64,000 nucleotides of DNA from Luteibacter rhizovicinus DSM 16549 (GTDB lineage Bacteria > Pseudomonadota > Gammaproteobacteria > Xanthomonadales > Rhodanobacteraceae), in NCBI RefSeq assembly GCF_001887595.1, contig NZ_CP017480.1, forward strand, positions 1,826,001 through 1,890,000, in the 5' to 3' direction. Position numbers and translations under genes: made by a program. Positions 25,245 through 34,253 of this stretch are shown here, one piece after another. Every line of letters starts with the position of its first letter. The stretch's first letter is position 1. Under the pieces are notes generated by a model that worked only from the letters and a program-made list of their open reading frames with translations, was not told the DNA's origin and did not search any database.

Positions 25245-26096
25245 ATGACTCGACCCTCCGAATCATCCGGGGTTCTCGGTGACACGGCAGCACGGAACTA
25301 CTCACGCAAGTTGAGCCAGTTCAATGCGTTCGCCGAGCCGGAACTCCGCCAGTCGATCGCTAGCCTGCCGTTGCAGAGGGGCATGCGCGTGCTCGACGCA
25401 GGGTGTGGCGCGGGAGATGCGCTCGACTGGCTGCGTGCCGGCGTCGGCGACGAAGGGATGGTCATGGGTATCGATCTTTCGGCAGCGCATACGGTAGTCG
25501 CCCGCGCGGTCGCACCCGCCGAAGCCCTCGTGATACAGGCGGATCTGCTCTCGCCTCCCTTGGCGGGCGAGACCCTGGATCTCATCTGGTCGGTCAATAC
25601 CGTCAACCACTTCAACGACCCCGTCGCTGGCTTGAAAGTCCTCGCACGCCTGCTTCGTCCCGGCGGGCGCATGGCGGTGGGGCAAAGCTCGCTGTTGCCG
25701 GACATGTATTTTGCGTGGGACGCCAGGCTCGAGAGGTTGGTGAACGACGCGGTTCGCCAGTACTACCGCGTTCGTTATCAGGTCAGTGAGCGCGACATGA
25801 CGGGTGTTCGATCCCTCGTCGGGTTGATGCAACGGTCCGGGCTACGCGACATCACCGTGCGTACGGTCATGATCGAACGGACCTGGCCGCTGCGCCCCGC
25901 GGACGAGAGCTACCTTCTGGAGACGATCTTCCAGAACACGTGGGGCGAAAGACTGCGACCGTATCTGTCGAGCGAGGATTTCGACGCCCTTGCGCGACTG
26001 TGCGACCCCGAGCATCCCGAGTTCGCGCTTCGCCGCCCGGATTTCCATTTCCTGCAGAGCTTCACGCTGGCCGTCGGTGCGGTGGAAACGCCCTAG
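25245..26096 (+). CDS. SAM-dependent class I methyltransferase
   Basis: A 283-residue protein with the Rossmann-type motif I VLDAGCGAGDALDWL, then VMGIDLS (acidic ribose-binding residue), LIWSVNTVNHFNDP (motif IV) and LLRPGGRMAVG (motif V/VI). These are typical of ubiquinone/menaquinone-type or small-molecule methyltransferases. The N-terminal 45 residues are polar. The substrate is unknown. The stop codon overlaps that of the convergent AraC gene by 4 bp (CTAG). Confidence 0.86.
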   Translation: MTRPSESSGVLGDTAARNYSRKLSQFNAFAEPELRQSIASLPLQRGMRVLDAGCGAGDALDWLRAGVGDEGMVMGIDLSAAHTVVARAVAPAEALVIQADLLSPPLAGETLDLIWSVNTVNHFNDPVAGLKVLARLLRPGGRMAVGQSSLLPDMYFAWDARLERLVNDAVRQYYRVRYQVSERDMTGVRSLVGLMQRSGLRDITVRTVMIERTWPLRPADESYLLETIFQNTWGERLRPYLSSEDFDALARLCDPEHPEFALRRPDFHFLQSFTLAVGAVETP

Positions 26097-26974
26097 CGCC
26101 GGGCCGATTCGCGCGGCGAATGGCCATAGAGTGCTTTGTATGCGCGACTGAACGCGGCTTCGGATCGGTAACCGACGCTCAGCCCCACCTGGCCCACCCG
26201 TGCGCCACTCTTGCTTAAGAGCTCCCGGGCGAGCGCCAGGCGCCACTCGTTCGAGTAGCGTTGCGGCGACTGGCCGACCAGCGCGGTGAAGCGCTCGTAG
26301 AAGCTCGATCGCGACATGCCCGCGACGCCAGCCAGGGCGTCGATGCTCCAGCGCTCGCGGGGATGCTCGTGGATCGCCTTGATCGCACGGGCGATGCGCG
26401 CATCGATCAGTCCGCCGAGCCAGCCGGTCGTGTTGCCCTGATGGACCCAGCTGCGAAGTGTGCGTATCACCACCAGGTCGATCAGCCGGGAAACCATCAA
26501 AGCGGCGCCCGCCTGATGGTCGGCCGCCTCCGCCAGCATGAAGCCAACGATGGGCTTGAGCCACGCGCCGCAGTCCTCCTCGCGGACATGGATCCGGGGC
26601 GGTAGCGCCAGCGCCGTGCCATGGCGACTGTCGGGATCGAACCAGAAGCTGCAGTCGATGATGGTCGCTGGCGTTGCCATCGTCACGAGACGTACGCCCC
26701 CGGGCCCGTGAGGCAGCAGGAGAAGCTCGTTTGCGCGCACCTGCATGGTCGCCTGACCCTCGGCATGGACCGCGAGTGCTCCTTCCTTGATCACGATGAC
26801 GTGCGCCATCGCCGGGTCGAGCTGGACGACGTGGCCTGTCGGCAGGAACTTCGACGTGACCTTGTCTCCGGTGAGGCGAAGTTGGGCGAGCACGTGTGAA
26901 AGCAGATCCGCCGACGGCGAGGTGCCTGCCTCGTCGTCCGGATGAATCGTCAAGTCTTTCGGATGCCCTGTCAT
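26093..26974 (-). CDS. AraC-family regulator with cupin_6 domain
   Basis: A 293-residue regulator. The N-terminal cupin (VIVIKEGALAVHAEG, LLLLPHGPGGVRLV) is of the type paired with AraC regulators of oxidoreductase and hydrolase genes. The C-terminal double HTH comprises WSIDALAGVAGMSRSSFYERF and VGLSVGYRSEAAFSRAYKALYG. The start is ATG 26974; the ribosome site is weak. It is divergent from the exported hydrolase at 27045, its probable target. Confidence 0.88.
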   Translation of the reverse strand: MTGHPKDLTIHPDDEAGTSPSADLLSHVLAQLRLTGDKVTSKFLPTGHVVQLDPAMAHVIVIKEGALAVHAEGQATMQVRANELLLLPHGPGGVRLVTMATPATIIDCSFWFDPDSRHGTALALPPRIHVREEDCGAWLKPIVGFMLAEAADHQAGAALMVSRLIDLVVIRTLRSWVHQGNTTGWLGGLIDARIARAIKAIHEHPRERWSIDALAGVAGMSRSSFYERFTALVGQSPQRYSNEWRLALARELLSKSGARVGQVGLSVGYRSEAAFSRAYKALYGHSPRESARR

Positions 26975-27044
26975 GGTTCGCTTTCTCGTCGGAAGGTATA
27001 TCTGTGCGGCGCGCAAAAACTATCACGCCAAACAGGATCTCTTG

Positions 27045-27794
27045 ATGAAACTCTTTTACTCGGCGGCGGCCCTTGCCGTCGCCTTGGCCCTGGCCGCTCC
27101 CGTGGCAGCGAGCGCTGCCACGGCCAAGAACGTCGTGCTGGTGCATGGCGCGTTCGCCGGTCCTTCAAGCTGGGACAAGGTCGCCGTGATCCTTCGCAAG
27201 AAGGGTTTCACGGTCAGCGAGGTGGCTATCCCGATGACGTCGCTGGAAGCCGATGTGGCCGCGACCCGTGAGGTGCTGGAATCGCAGAAGGGCCCGACGG
27301 TCCTGGTGGGCCACTCATGGGGCGGCGTGGTGATTGGCGAAGCCGGCGACAATCCGAAGGTGAAGGCGCTGGTCTACATCGCCGCGTTTGCTCCCGACAA
27401 GGGCGAGAGTGTGCAGACGCTCTCCAGCAACGGCCCGCCGACGGAAGGGCAGAAGGAAGTGCATCCGGACGCGAAGGGCTTTCTTTCCATCGATCCTGCT
27501 GCGTTCCCGCGTGTCTTCGTCGGCGACGTGCCCGCGGCCGAAGGGGCGGCTCTGGCCAAGGCACAGATGCCGATCAGCGCGACGGCCTTCGGCACGCCGG
27601 CCTCGATCGCTGCATGGCACAGCAAGCCGACCTACTATGCGATCTCCGGCAACGACATGATGATTCCGCCCCAGGCGGAGACACTCTTCGCACAGCGCAT
27701 GAAGGCGACGACGGTGACGATTCCGTCCAGCCATGCCTCGCCGGTATCGCATCCGGCCGAGGTCGCTGCGTTGATCGAGCAGGCTGCCAAGTAA
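27045..27794 (+). CDS. Exported alpha/beta hydrolase (small esterase family)
   Basis: A 249-residue protein with a signal peptide (about residues 1-25, ASAA) and a complete triad: GHSWGG (89-94, Ser91), Asp204 (GNDMM) and His230 (SSHASP). LVHGAFAGPSSW marks the oxyanion region. It is related to the cytoplasmic, serine-less protein at 7018-7710, and the two differ exactly at the nucleophile. AGGA precedes ATG 27045. It is probably a periplasmic esterase of unknown substrate, under control of the divergent AraC protein. Confidence 0.87.
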   Translation: MKLFYSAAALAVALALAAPVAASAATAKNVVLVHGAFAGPSSWDKVAVILRKKGFTVSEVAIPMTSLEADVAATREVLESQKGPTVLVGHSWGGVVIGEAGDNPKVKALVYIAAFAPDKGESVQTLSSNGPPTEGQKEVHPDAKGFLSIDPAAFPRVFVGDVPAAEGAALAKAQMPISATAFGTPASIAAWHSKPTYYAISGNDMMIPPQAETLFAQRMKATTVTIPSSHASPVSHPAEVAALIEQAAK

Positions 27795-27799
27795 CGATC

Positions 27800-27840
27800 G
27801 GTTCCAGCACTACGGCATACGATGTCGCGGTGCTGGAACC
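27800..27840. repeat. Perfect 11-bp inverted repeat between hydrolase and RidA genes
   Basis: GGTTCCAGCAC and GTGCTGGAACC form perfect 11-bp arms separated by 19 bases. There is no T-run, so it is a weak terminator at best. It could be an attenuating hairpin or an operator just upstream of the AGGAGA site of the RidA gene. Confidence 0.6.
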
Positions 27841-27857
27841 TCAGGAGACATCTGTTT

Positions 27858-28313
27858 ATGCGCTGCATGGATCGACTCAAACAGCTGGGGTTTGTACTCC
27901 CCCCGCCACTACCTGCCCTTGGCTCGTACAACGTGGTCACCGCGTCCGGTAACCAGGTATTCGTTTCGGGCCTTGGACCGATCAAGGATGGCGAGCCCGT
28001 GACGGGCCTCGTCGGTGGCGACATGAGCCTGAGCGACGCACAGGACGCCGCGAGAATGACGATGTTGCTGATCCTTGCCAGTCTCGAGAAGAGCTATGGC
28101 CTGGATAGCATCAAGCGCTGTCTTCGCCTGACGGTGTATGTGCGGTCCGAAGCCTCGTTCACCGCCCACCCCAAGGTCGCCGATGGGGCGAGTGGCCTGC
28201 TTCGCGACCTCTTCGGGGCCGAACTGCTCCCCGCGCGGAGTGCCATCGGCGTGTCGTCCCTGCCGATGGGGATACCTGTCGAGATCGACAGCATTTTCGA
28301 ACGGCATTATTGA
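27858..28313 (+). CDS. RidA/YjgF-family protein
   Basis: A 151-residue RidA-superfamily protein (SYNVVTASGNQVFVSGLGP, CLRLTVYVRSEASF, FGAELLPARSAIGVSSLPMGIPVEID). In the archetype, a trimer hydrolyses reactive enamine/imine intermediates using an Arg; the PARSAIGV segment carries the corresponding Arg. The extended N-terminus and GLVGGDMSLSDAQDAA region fit the YjgF subgroup rather than archetypal RidA. AGGAGA lies nine bases before ATG 27858. Its last 7 bp overlap the convergent delta-60 gene. Confidence 0.87.
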   Translation: MRCMDRLKQLGFVLPPPLPALGSYNVVTASGNQVFVSGLGPIKDGEPVTGLVGGDMSLSDAQDAARMTMLLILASLEKSYGLDSIKRCLRLTVYVRSEASFTAHPKVADGASGLLRDLFGAELLPARSAIGVSSLPMGIPVEIDSIFERHY

Positions 28314-29557
28314 TAGCGCGCAAGAACGAAGGTCGTCGGCGAATTGCCATAGCCTGCGAGGATAATCTTGCCATCGCTTTGTATGGCGAGCCCTTGGGCA
28401 CCAGCGTTTGCGCTGCCGACGGGCGTGATCACCGGTCCGAAGCTGTAGTCCTGATTGCCGAACGAGTCGTAGCGATTCAAGGTGAACTGACGGTAGCTAC
28501 CTGCCGTGGAGTAGCCGCCGACGATGATTCCTCCGTTGGCGTCGATAGCGACATCCCTGCCGATCGCGTCACCGCTACCGATGGCCGTAAGGACCTTGCC
28601 GGTACCGGATCCAAAGCTGCTATCCAGTGCGCCGGTACTTGTGTAGCGAACGGCCGCAAAACGGTAGTAACCGTTGTTCGTGCTGGCGCCGTAGCCGGCG
28701 GCGACGATCTTGCCATCGCCTTGAATTGCCAACGCCGAGACGTGGTCGGCCGCGCCGGCACCCACGCTGGTCAGGACTTTACCGCCGGCACCGAACGTGG
28801 TGTCCAGCGCGCCATTCGTGGAGTACCGCGTCAACGCGAACACGTAGCCAGAGTTCGTCGCAGACCCGGCTAGCACGGGTTTGCCGTCAGCCTGAATGAC
28901 AATGCCGACGGCGGTGGAAGAGCTGGTACCGATCGCCGTGGTGACTTTACCCGTGCCGCTTCCGAAGCTGAAGTCCAACGTCCCGCCGCTGGTAAGACGC
29001 GCGAGCGCAAAGTCAGAGCCTGCGTAGCCCGCCACCCAGATCGAGTCACCCTTGACGGCCACGGCGAAGGCCTCCGAGATTCCCGCGGAGAAACTGACGG
29101 TCGCCTTGCCCGCGCTGCCAAAGGTGCCGTCCAGCGAACCGTCCGTGTTGTAGCGATAAAGGGTGAAGTTGCGGGTGGAGGTGAAGTTCGGGCACGAGGT
29201 GCCTGCAACGACGATCTTCCCATCGTCCTGCAGGGCGAGCGCCCGCGCCTGTCCCGGGCAGCTGCCAGGCGGTGAGGTAACGACCGTGCCCGTGCCATTG
29301 AAGCTCGTATCCAGCGCGCCACTCGTTGTATGGCGTGCCATGACAAAGTCACCGAGGGAGTCCTGGCCAACGGTGACAATCCGTCCGTCGGGTTGGATCG
29401 CCACCCGAGCGGCGGCACCATAACTGCCGAAGGCAGCGGTCGCGATGCCTGCCGAGCCGAACGTGGGGTCCAGCGATGCGGCCTGGGCGGGTGCCGCAAA
29501 GGCGCCGATGGCGCCGATGGCCATGCCAAACGATATCTTCATCGTGTTGCTGATCAC
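28307..29557 (-). CDS. Exported delta-60-repeat protein
   Basis: A 416-residue exported protein (signal peptide MKISFGMAIGAIGAFAAPAQA) made almost entirely of tandem delta-60 repeats. Each repeat is about 50-60 residues with the pattern ALDTSFGxxGKV followed by IQxDGKIVxAG, with at least six copies, probably forming a beta-propeller. Start: GTG 29557, because GGGAGA lies at proper distance from it and no site precedes the in-frame ATG five codons later. Delta-60 proteins are surface or secreted proteins of unknown ligand. It is a single gene. Confidence 0.84.
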   Translation of the reverse strand: MISNTMKISFGMAIGAIGAFAAPAQAASLDPTFGSAGIATAAFGSYGAAARVAIQPDGRIVTVGQDSLGDFVMARHTTSGALDTSFNGTGTVVTSPPGSCPGQARALALQDDGKIVVAGTSCPNFTSTRNFTLYRYNTDGSLDGTFGSAGKATVSFSAGISEAFAVAVKGDSIWVAGYAGSDFALARLTSGGTLDFSFGSGTGKVTTAIGTSSSTAVGIVIQADGKPVLAGSATNSGYVFALTRYSTNGALDTTFGAGGKVLTSVGAGAADHVSALAIQGDGKIVAAGYGASTNNGYYRFAAVRYTSTGALDSSFGSGTGKVLTAIGSGDAIGRDVAIDANGGIIVGGYSTAGSYRQFTLNRYDSFGNQDYSFGPVITPVGSANAGAQGLAIQSDGKIILAGYGNSPTTFVLARYQ

Positions 29558-29787
29558 TACGTCTTCTCCCTGTTGAGCGTGGTCAGATGGCCAGCATCAT
29601 CGCCAGATAAGCCGCCGGCTGTCTGTCGGGGAACCCTTACGCCGAAAGTGGGATCCTGAGTGTCCGAAGAGGCCCGTGGTCCCGGTTCTTCACGTCGCTT
29701 GGGGCCGAAGTTGGCGCTATGTGCCGGAAAATGTGAAAATTATCGGTCGATGGCGGTCCTCGCCACGCCACTGACCCACTGACTATC

Positions 29788-30642
29788 TTGAAGACCCCCC
29801 AAGGCCTGCAGCCGTTGATCGACGACGGCATCATCGATGACGTGCTCCGACCCCTGAAAAGCGGCAAGGAGGCGGCTGTCTACGTCGTCCGTAGCGGCGG
29901 CGATGTCCGCTGCGCCAAGGTCTACAAGGACATGGCGCACCGTAGCTTCCAGCAGCGCGTGCAGTATCAGGAAGGCCGCAAGGTCGGCAGCAGTCGCGAG
30001 GCCCGTGCGATCGGCAAGGGCAGCAAGTACGGCCGCAAGCAGCAGGAAGTCGCCTGGAAGAACGCCGAGGTCGACGCGCTCTATCTGCTGCGCGACGCCG
30101 GCGTCCGCGTGCCTGAGCCGTTCGGCTACTTCCATGGTGTGCTGGTGATGGAGCTGGTCACGGACGCCGACGGCCTCTCCGCACCCCGCCTGGGCGAGGT
30201 CGATGTCAGCGCCGAAGACGCTCGGGCATACCACGCGATCCTGGTGCGGCAGGTCGTGCTGATGCTGTGCGCCGGTCTGATTCATGGCGATCTTTCCGCC
30301 TACAACGTCCTCATCGGGCCGGATGGCCCGGTGGTGATCGATTTTCCGCAGGTGGTCAGCGCGGCGGGCAACAATGCGGCGCGCACTATGCTGCTGCGTG
30401 ACGTTAACAACCTCACTGCTTACCTTGGGCGTTCGGCACCTGAGTTGCTGGACACGTGGTATGGCGAGGAGATGTGGGCGCTGTTCCAGGCCGGTGAACT
30501 GCGTGCCGATACGGAACTGACGGGGCATTTCGAGCCGGATGAGTCTGAGGTCGACCTCGATAGCATTCGGCAGTCGATTAATGATGCTCGGGAAGAGGCG
30601 TTGATTCGTCAGCAGGGGCGTGAGGCGGCGGAAGAGGACTAG
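29788..30642 (+). CDS. RIO1-family atypical serine protein kinase
   Basis: A 284-residue RIO-domain protein with phosphate-binding SGKEAAVY (25-32), ATP-site Lys44 (CAKVYK), the RIO flexible loop region (RSFQQRVQYQEG), catalytic HGDLSAYNVL (Asp168, Asn173) and the metal-binding IDFPQ (Asp185), which replaces DFG. The acidic C-terminal tail is typical. The start appears to be TTG 29788. Bacterial RIO kinases occur sporadically; their targets are unknown, though the archaeal/eukaryotic relatives act in ribosome maturation. It is monocistronic. Confidence 0.87.
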   Translation: MKTPQGLQPLIDDGIIDDVLRPLKSGKEAAVYVVRSGGDVRCAKVYKDMAHRSFQQRVQYQEGRKVGSSREARAIGKGSKYGRKQQEVAWKNAEVDALYLLRDAGVRVPEPFGYFHGVLVMELVTDADGLSAPRLGEVDVSAEDARAYHAILVRQVVLMLCAGLIHGDLSAYNVLIGPDGPVVIDFPQVVSAAGNNAARTMLLRDVNNLTAYLGRSAPELLDTWYGEEMWALFQAGELRADTELTGHFEPDESEVDLDSIRQSINDAREEALIRQQGREAAEED

Positions 30643-30718
30643 GATCGCGGCAACGGCCGATTGTCCACGGCGATATGCCGATATCGAAGCTCGATACCGG
30701 GACATCCGCGACGCCCCT

Positions 30719-31070
30719 TCAGATCGCAGCGTTCTCGATCGCCTGCGACATGGCCTCGATATCCGCCAGGAAGGGCAGGTGGCCGGTCTGGAGTGACACG
30801 ACCTTCCGCACGGGCGTGCGCGATTCATCCGAGCCTGGAAGACGGAGGTGATGGCCTGGGTGGACACATAGATCCTGTCGACCCGGCCAAACCGCTCGGC
30901 GGTCACGTGCACCGGCGTCACCAGCGGTGTTGCCGGCTCGTCAAGGATGAGATAGGGGAGCTTCGCCCTCAGCTGCTCGCGCCCATCCTTGCCGAGTTGC
31001 ACGCCCTCTGGAAGATGCTCGGAAAGCGCGAGATAGAAATGTTCCTGGCCGAGTTCGCCTAACTCGTCGC
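30719..31070 (-). pseudogene. Truncated, frameshifted alpha/beta hydrolase
   Basis: The minus strand reads HFYLALSEHLPEGVQLGKD, then LPYLILDEPATPLVTPVHVTA and RFGRVDRIYVSTQAITSVFQ in one frame. After a frameshift near 30805 it reads VRKVVSLQTGHLPFLADIEA and ends at TGA 30719-30721. This is the C-terminal half of an EstC/hydroxynitrile-lyase-type hydrolase, including the base (TGHLPF). The nucleophile half is gone, and residues around the acid (IYVST..QAIT) appear deleted. It lies alone between the RIO kinase and ntrB genes. The stretch 31071-31267 shows nothing recognisable beyond the ntrB upstream region. Confidence 0.75.
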
Positions 31071-31267
31071 AGGAACCGAAGTCTGGGGCAGCAGCGAGCC
31101 AACTTTCCCGCGCAGCCGCATCTCGGTTGTCTGCCAGGTGCGGTGCAAGCTCACTGAGCGATTCTCCTATCTGCTACCGGCGGCGCGATTATGAGAATCC
31201 GTCCACGCCCCTCCCTCTCAGAATCTGTCCGGTTGCGGCCCCCACCCAACCTCCCTACATTGGTGCA

Positions 31268-32284
31268 ATGCACGCACCAGATCAGGCTGACCTTTTAACC
31301 CTCCTCGGTACCGGCCTAGCCGTCGTCGATGCCGACCTACGCGTCAACTGGCTCAACCCCGCCCTGGGCGAGGTACTCGACGTCGGCCCCCGCACGGCCG
31401 TCGGCCAGCCCCTGCACGCCCTGATGAGGGAGGCCTCACTGGCCGCGCAGTTGGAGCGCTGTCTTCTCGAGCGCCGCCCCTTCAACCTCCGCGGCGTCGT
31501 TTTCGGCGTGGCACGAGGCCGCGAGATCACCGCGGACCTCTCCATGCAGCCCCTGGACGACGGCCGGCTCCTGGTCGAGGTACACCCGCTGGCGCCCGAA
31601 CTCAGCGCCGCCGCAGGTACGCCCCTCTCGGCCACGCTCCGCGGCTTCGCCCACGAAGTAAAGAACCCGCTGGCCGGCCTGCGCGGCGCGGCCCAGCTCC
31701 TCGAACGCCGCGTAGGCGACAACGATCTCCGCCAGCTCGCCGGCATGGTGATCGCAGAGGCCGATCGTCTGGCCGCACTCGCAGACGGCCTTCTGCGCCA
31801 TCGCGGCGCCGCCCGCTTGGGTCCGGTCAACGTCCATGAGCTGCTGGAACGCCTCGAAGGCCTGGTCGGTGCCGAAGCCGACGCCTTGCGCGTCCGCCAC
31901 GACTACGACCCCAGCCTGCCGGACAGCGTCGGCGACACCGATCGCCTGCTCCAGGTACTCCTCAATCTCACCCGCAACGCCAGCGAAGCCAGCGCGACGA
32001 CGATCACGCTGCGCACTCGTGTCGAGCACGGCGCGCGCCTGGGCGAGCGCACCGTGCGTGCCGCCCTTCGCATCGACGTGATCGATGACGGCCCGGGTGT
32101 GCCCGACGAGCTTCGTGATTCGCTTTTCCAGCCGCTGGTGTCGGGCCGTCCCGATGGCACGGGCCTCGGCCTGGCGCTATCGCGGGAGATCGCGCTCGAG
32201 CACGGCGGTGACCTGCGCTTTACCAGTCGCCCCGGTGAAACGGTGTTCTCCCTGTACCTTCCGATGGAGCGGCACCATGAGTGA
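31268..32284 (+). CDS. glnL: Nitrogen-regulation sensor kinase NtrB
   Basis: A 338-residue cytoplasmic histidine kinase without transmembrane segments, as in NtrB. The PAS domain spans about residues 8-110 (GLAVVDADLRVNWLNPA). The H-box GFAHEVKNPLAGLRGAAQLL has the phosphorylated His129. The N-box (LLNLTRNASEA), G1 (VIDDGPGVP) and G2 (GTGLGLALSREI) form the ATPase. It phosphorylates NtrC under nitrogen limitation and is reversed with PII. The gene overlaps ntrC by 8 bp, implying translational coupling. glnA and glnK are not in the window. Confidence 0.93.
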   Translation: MHAPDQADLLTLLGTGLAVVDADLRVNWLNPALGEVLDVGPRTAVGQPLHALMREASLAAQLERCLLERRPFNLRGVVFGVARGREITADLSMQPLDDGRLLVEVHPLAPELSAAAGTPLSATLRGFAHEVKNPLAGLRGAAQLLERRVGDNDLRQLAGMVIAEADRLAALADGLLRHRGAARLGPVNVHELLERLEGLVGAEADALRVRHDYDPSLPDSVGDTDRLLQVLLNLTRNASEASATTITLRTRVEHGARLGERTVRAALRIDVIDDGPGVPDELRDSLFQPLVSGRPDGTGLGLALSREIALEHGGDLRFTSRPGETVFSLYLPMERHHE

Positions 32285-33662
32285 GATCTGGATCGCCGAC
32301 GACGATCGCGGCGTGCGCTTCGTGCTCGCCGAAGCCCTGCGTGACGCGGGGCATACGGTGCGCGAATTCAGCGCGGGTGACGCCGTGCGTGCTGCGCTGG
32401 CCGAAGGCCGGCCGGGCCTGCTGGTGACCGATGTGCGCATGCCGGGCGAAGACGGCCTGCGTCTGCTCGAAGACCTCACCCGGCGCAATATCGGCCCGGT
32501 GATCGTCATGAGCGCCTATACCGACGTCGCCACCACAGCGGCGGCGTATCGCGCAGGCGCTGCCGACTATCTGGCTAAACCGTTCGATCTCGACATGGCC
32601 GTGGAGGCAGTGGAGCGCACGCTCGCCGCGGCGCACGAAGAAGTGATCGTGCCTGCCGGTCGTGTGGATGCGCATTCGCTGCTTGGCGAAAGCCCCGCGA
32701 TGCGTGAGGTGTTCCGCTTGATCGGCCGCGTGTCGGCGAGTGACCTCAATGTCCTGATTACCGGCGAGACAGGCACGGGTAAGGAGCTGGTCGCACGCGC
32801 GCTGCATGAAGAAAGCGCGCGCAGCGGCAAGCCGTATGTCGCCTTGAACACGGCCGCGATTCCCGCCGAACTGCTCGAAAGCGAACTGTTCGGTCACGAG
32901 GCGGGCGCCTTCACGGGCGCGCAGCGACGCCACGCCGGTCGCTTCGAACAGGCGGAAGGCGGCACGCTTTTTCTCGACGAAATCGGCGACATGCCGATTG
33001 CCTTGCAGACACGTCTGTTGCGTGTGCTTGCCGGTGGCGAGTTCTATCGCGTCGGTGGTCGTGAGCTGATGCGCGGTAATGTGCGCATTATCGCGGCAAC
33101 ACACCAGGATCTGGATGCGCGCGTCGCGGCAGGGCTCTTCCGTGCCGACCTGAAGCATCGCCTGGATGTCGTGCGTATCGCTCTTCCATCGCTGCGCCAA
33201 CGTCGTGGTGACATCCCGGTACTGGCGCGACACTTCCTCGCGCAGGCCGCTGCGGAACTGAAACTGCCACCGAAGCGATTCTCGCGCGGTGCGATGAAGC
33301 TGGTCGAGCAGCGCGATTATCCCGGCAATGTGCGCGAGCTCGAGAACCTGTGCCGTCGCCTCGCCGTGATCGCGCCCGGTTCGGAAATTCTCGCCGGTGA
33401 CCTGGGTGTCTTGCCTGCGCGGGAAACGCGCAGCAGTGAATGGACCGACGCTTTGCGCATCTGGGCTCAGGACGCTCTGGCCCAGGGCGAGGTCGATGTG
33501 CATGCGCGCGCCCGCGATGCGCTGGACAAGACCTTGTTGCAGGCGGCACTCATCGCCAACGATGGACACCGGCAGCACGCTGCGGCTGCCCTGGGCGTCG
33601 GTCGCAATACCCTCACACGCAAACTCGGCGCCTCGCGTAAGCGACGCCCTTCGAACGGATAA
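32277..33662 (+). CDS. glnG: Nitrogen-regulation response regulator NtrC
   Basis: A 461-residue sigma-54 activator. The receiver domain has Asp52 ([11 protein letters not shown]) and Lys100 (LAKPFD). The central AAA+ domain has Walker A GETGTGKE (162-169), the sigma-54-contacting GAFTGA loop (209-214), Walker B GTLFLDE (228-234) and an arginine-finger region. A C-terminal Fis-type HTH contains [17 protein letters not shown]. It activates sigma-54 promoters for nitrogen assimilation after phosphorylation by NtrB. The ATG lies inside the last codons of ntrB. Confidence 0.94.
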   Translation: MSEIWIADDDRGVRFVLAEALRDAGHTVREFSAGDAVRAALAEGRPGLLVTDVRMPGEDGLRLLEDLTRRNIGPVIVMSAYTDVATTAAAYRAGAADYLAKPFDLDMAVEAVERTLAAAHEEVIVPAGRVDAHSLLGESPAMREVFRLIGRVSASDLNVLITGETGTGKELVARALHEESARSGKPYVALNTAAIPAELLESELFGHEAGAFTGAQRRHAGRFEQAEGGTLFLDEIGDMPIALQTRLLRVLAGGEFYRVGGRELMRGNVRIIAATHQDLDARVAAGLFRADLKHRLDVVRIALPSLRQRRGDIPVLARHFLAQAAAELKLPPKRFSRGAMKLVEQRDYPGNVRELENLCRRLAVIAPGSEILAGDLGVLPARETRSSEWTDALRIWAQDALAQGEVDVHARARDALDKTLLQAALIANDGHRQHAAAALGVGRNTLTRKLGASRKRRPSNG

Positions 33663-33666
33663 ACGC

Positions 33667-34122
33667 ATGAGTCTCTACATACGCCGCGCAGGCATCGACG
33701 ACGCCGACGCGATCGCCGGCTGGAATATCGCCATGGCTTGGGAGACGGAGAGCAAGGCGCTCGATCCGGCGACGATCGGTCGTGGTGTGCGCGCTGTCTT
33801 CGACGAACCGCGACGCGGGTTCTATTTGATCGCGGAACTCGATGGCGTCGCGGTCGGCTGCCTGCTGGTTACGTATGAGTGGAGCGACTGGCGTTGCGGC
33901 GATTTTTGGTGGGTGCAGAGTGTTTACGTGGCGCTAGAGGCGCGGCGGGCGGGTGTTTTTCGCGGGCTCTATGCGCATGTCAAAGCCATGGCCGGTGGCG
34001 CTGGCGCTGTGGGCGTGCGTTTGTATGTCGAGACGGAGAACGAGCGGGCGCAGGCGACGTATGCGGGGCTTGGTATGGAGCGGTGCCACTACTACATGTA
34101 TGAGGCGATGCTGGAAGCCTGA
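33667..34122 (+). CDS. GNAT-family N-acetyltransferase
   Basis: A 151-residue acetyltransferase with the GNAT fold: SLYIRRAGIDDADAIAGW at the N-terminus, the central strand WWVQSVYVALEARRAGVFRGLY corresponding to the acetyl-CoA pyrophosphate region (RxxGV/F variant), and a C-terminal RLYVETENERAQATYAGLGM. It starts 4 bp after the ntrC stop, so it may be the third gene of the ntrBC operon. The acceptor substrate is unknown. Confidence 0.85.
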   Translation: MSLYIRRAGIDDADAIAGWNIAMAWETESKALDPATIGRGVRAVFDEPRRGFYLIAELDGVAVGCLLVTYEWSDWRCGDFWWVQSVYVALEARRAGVFRGLYAHVKAMAGGAGAVGVRLYVETENERAQATYAGLGMERCHYYMYEAMLEA

Positions 34123-34138
34123 TTCGCGACACCCTGCT

Positions 34139-34225
34139 CTTGTAGGAGCCGATTCATCGGCGATAGGGTGCTAGCGAAAACCTTGCCCGCTGCCGCGGGA
34201 TCGCCGATGAATCGGCTCCTACAAG
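34139..34225. repeat. Long palindromic intergenic element (REP-like hairpin)
   Basis: CTTGTAGGAGCCGATTCATC (34139-34158, extending to 34164) and its exact complement at 34200-34225 form perfect 26-bp arms around a 35-base loop. It sits between convergent genes (GNAT and the GGDEF-EAL gene) and could act as a bidirectional terminator or mRNA-stabilising element. The arm core TGTAGGAGCC resembles the element at 45305-45414 (TGTGGGAGCC), so it is probably one of a dispersed family. Confidence 0.8.
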
Positions 34226-34253
34226 GGGCCGCGGTCAGAGCTGGAGGCCGCGG

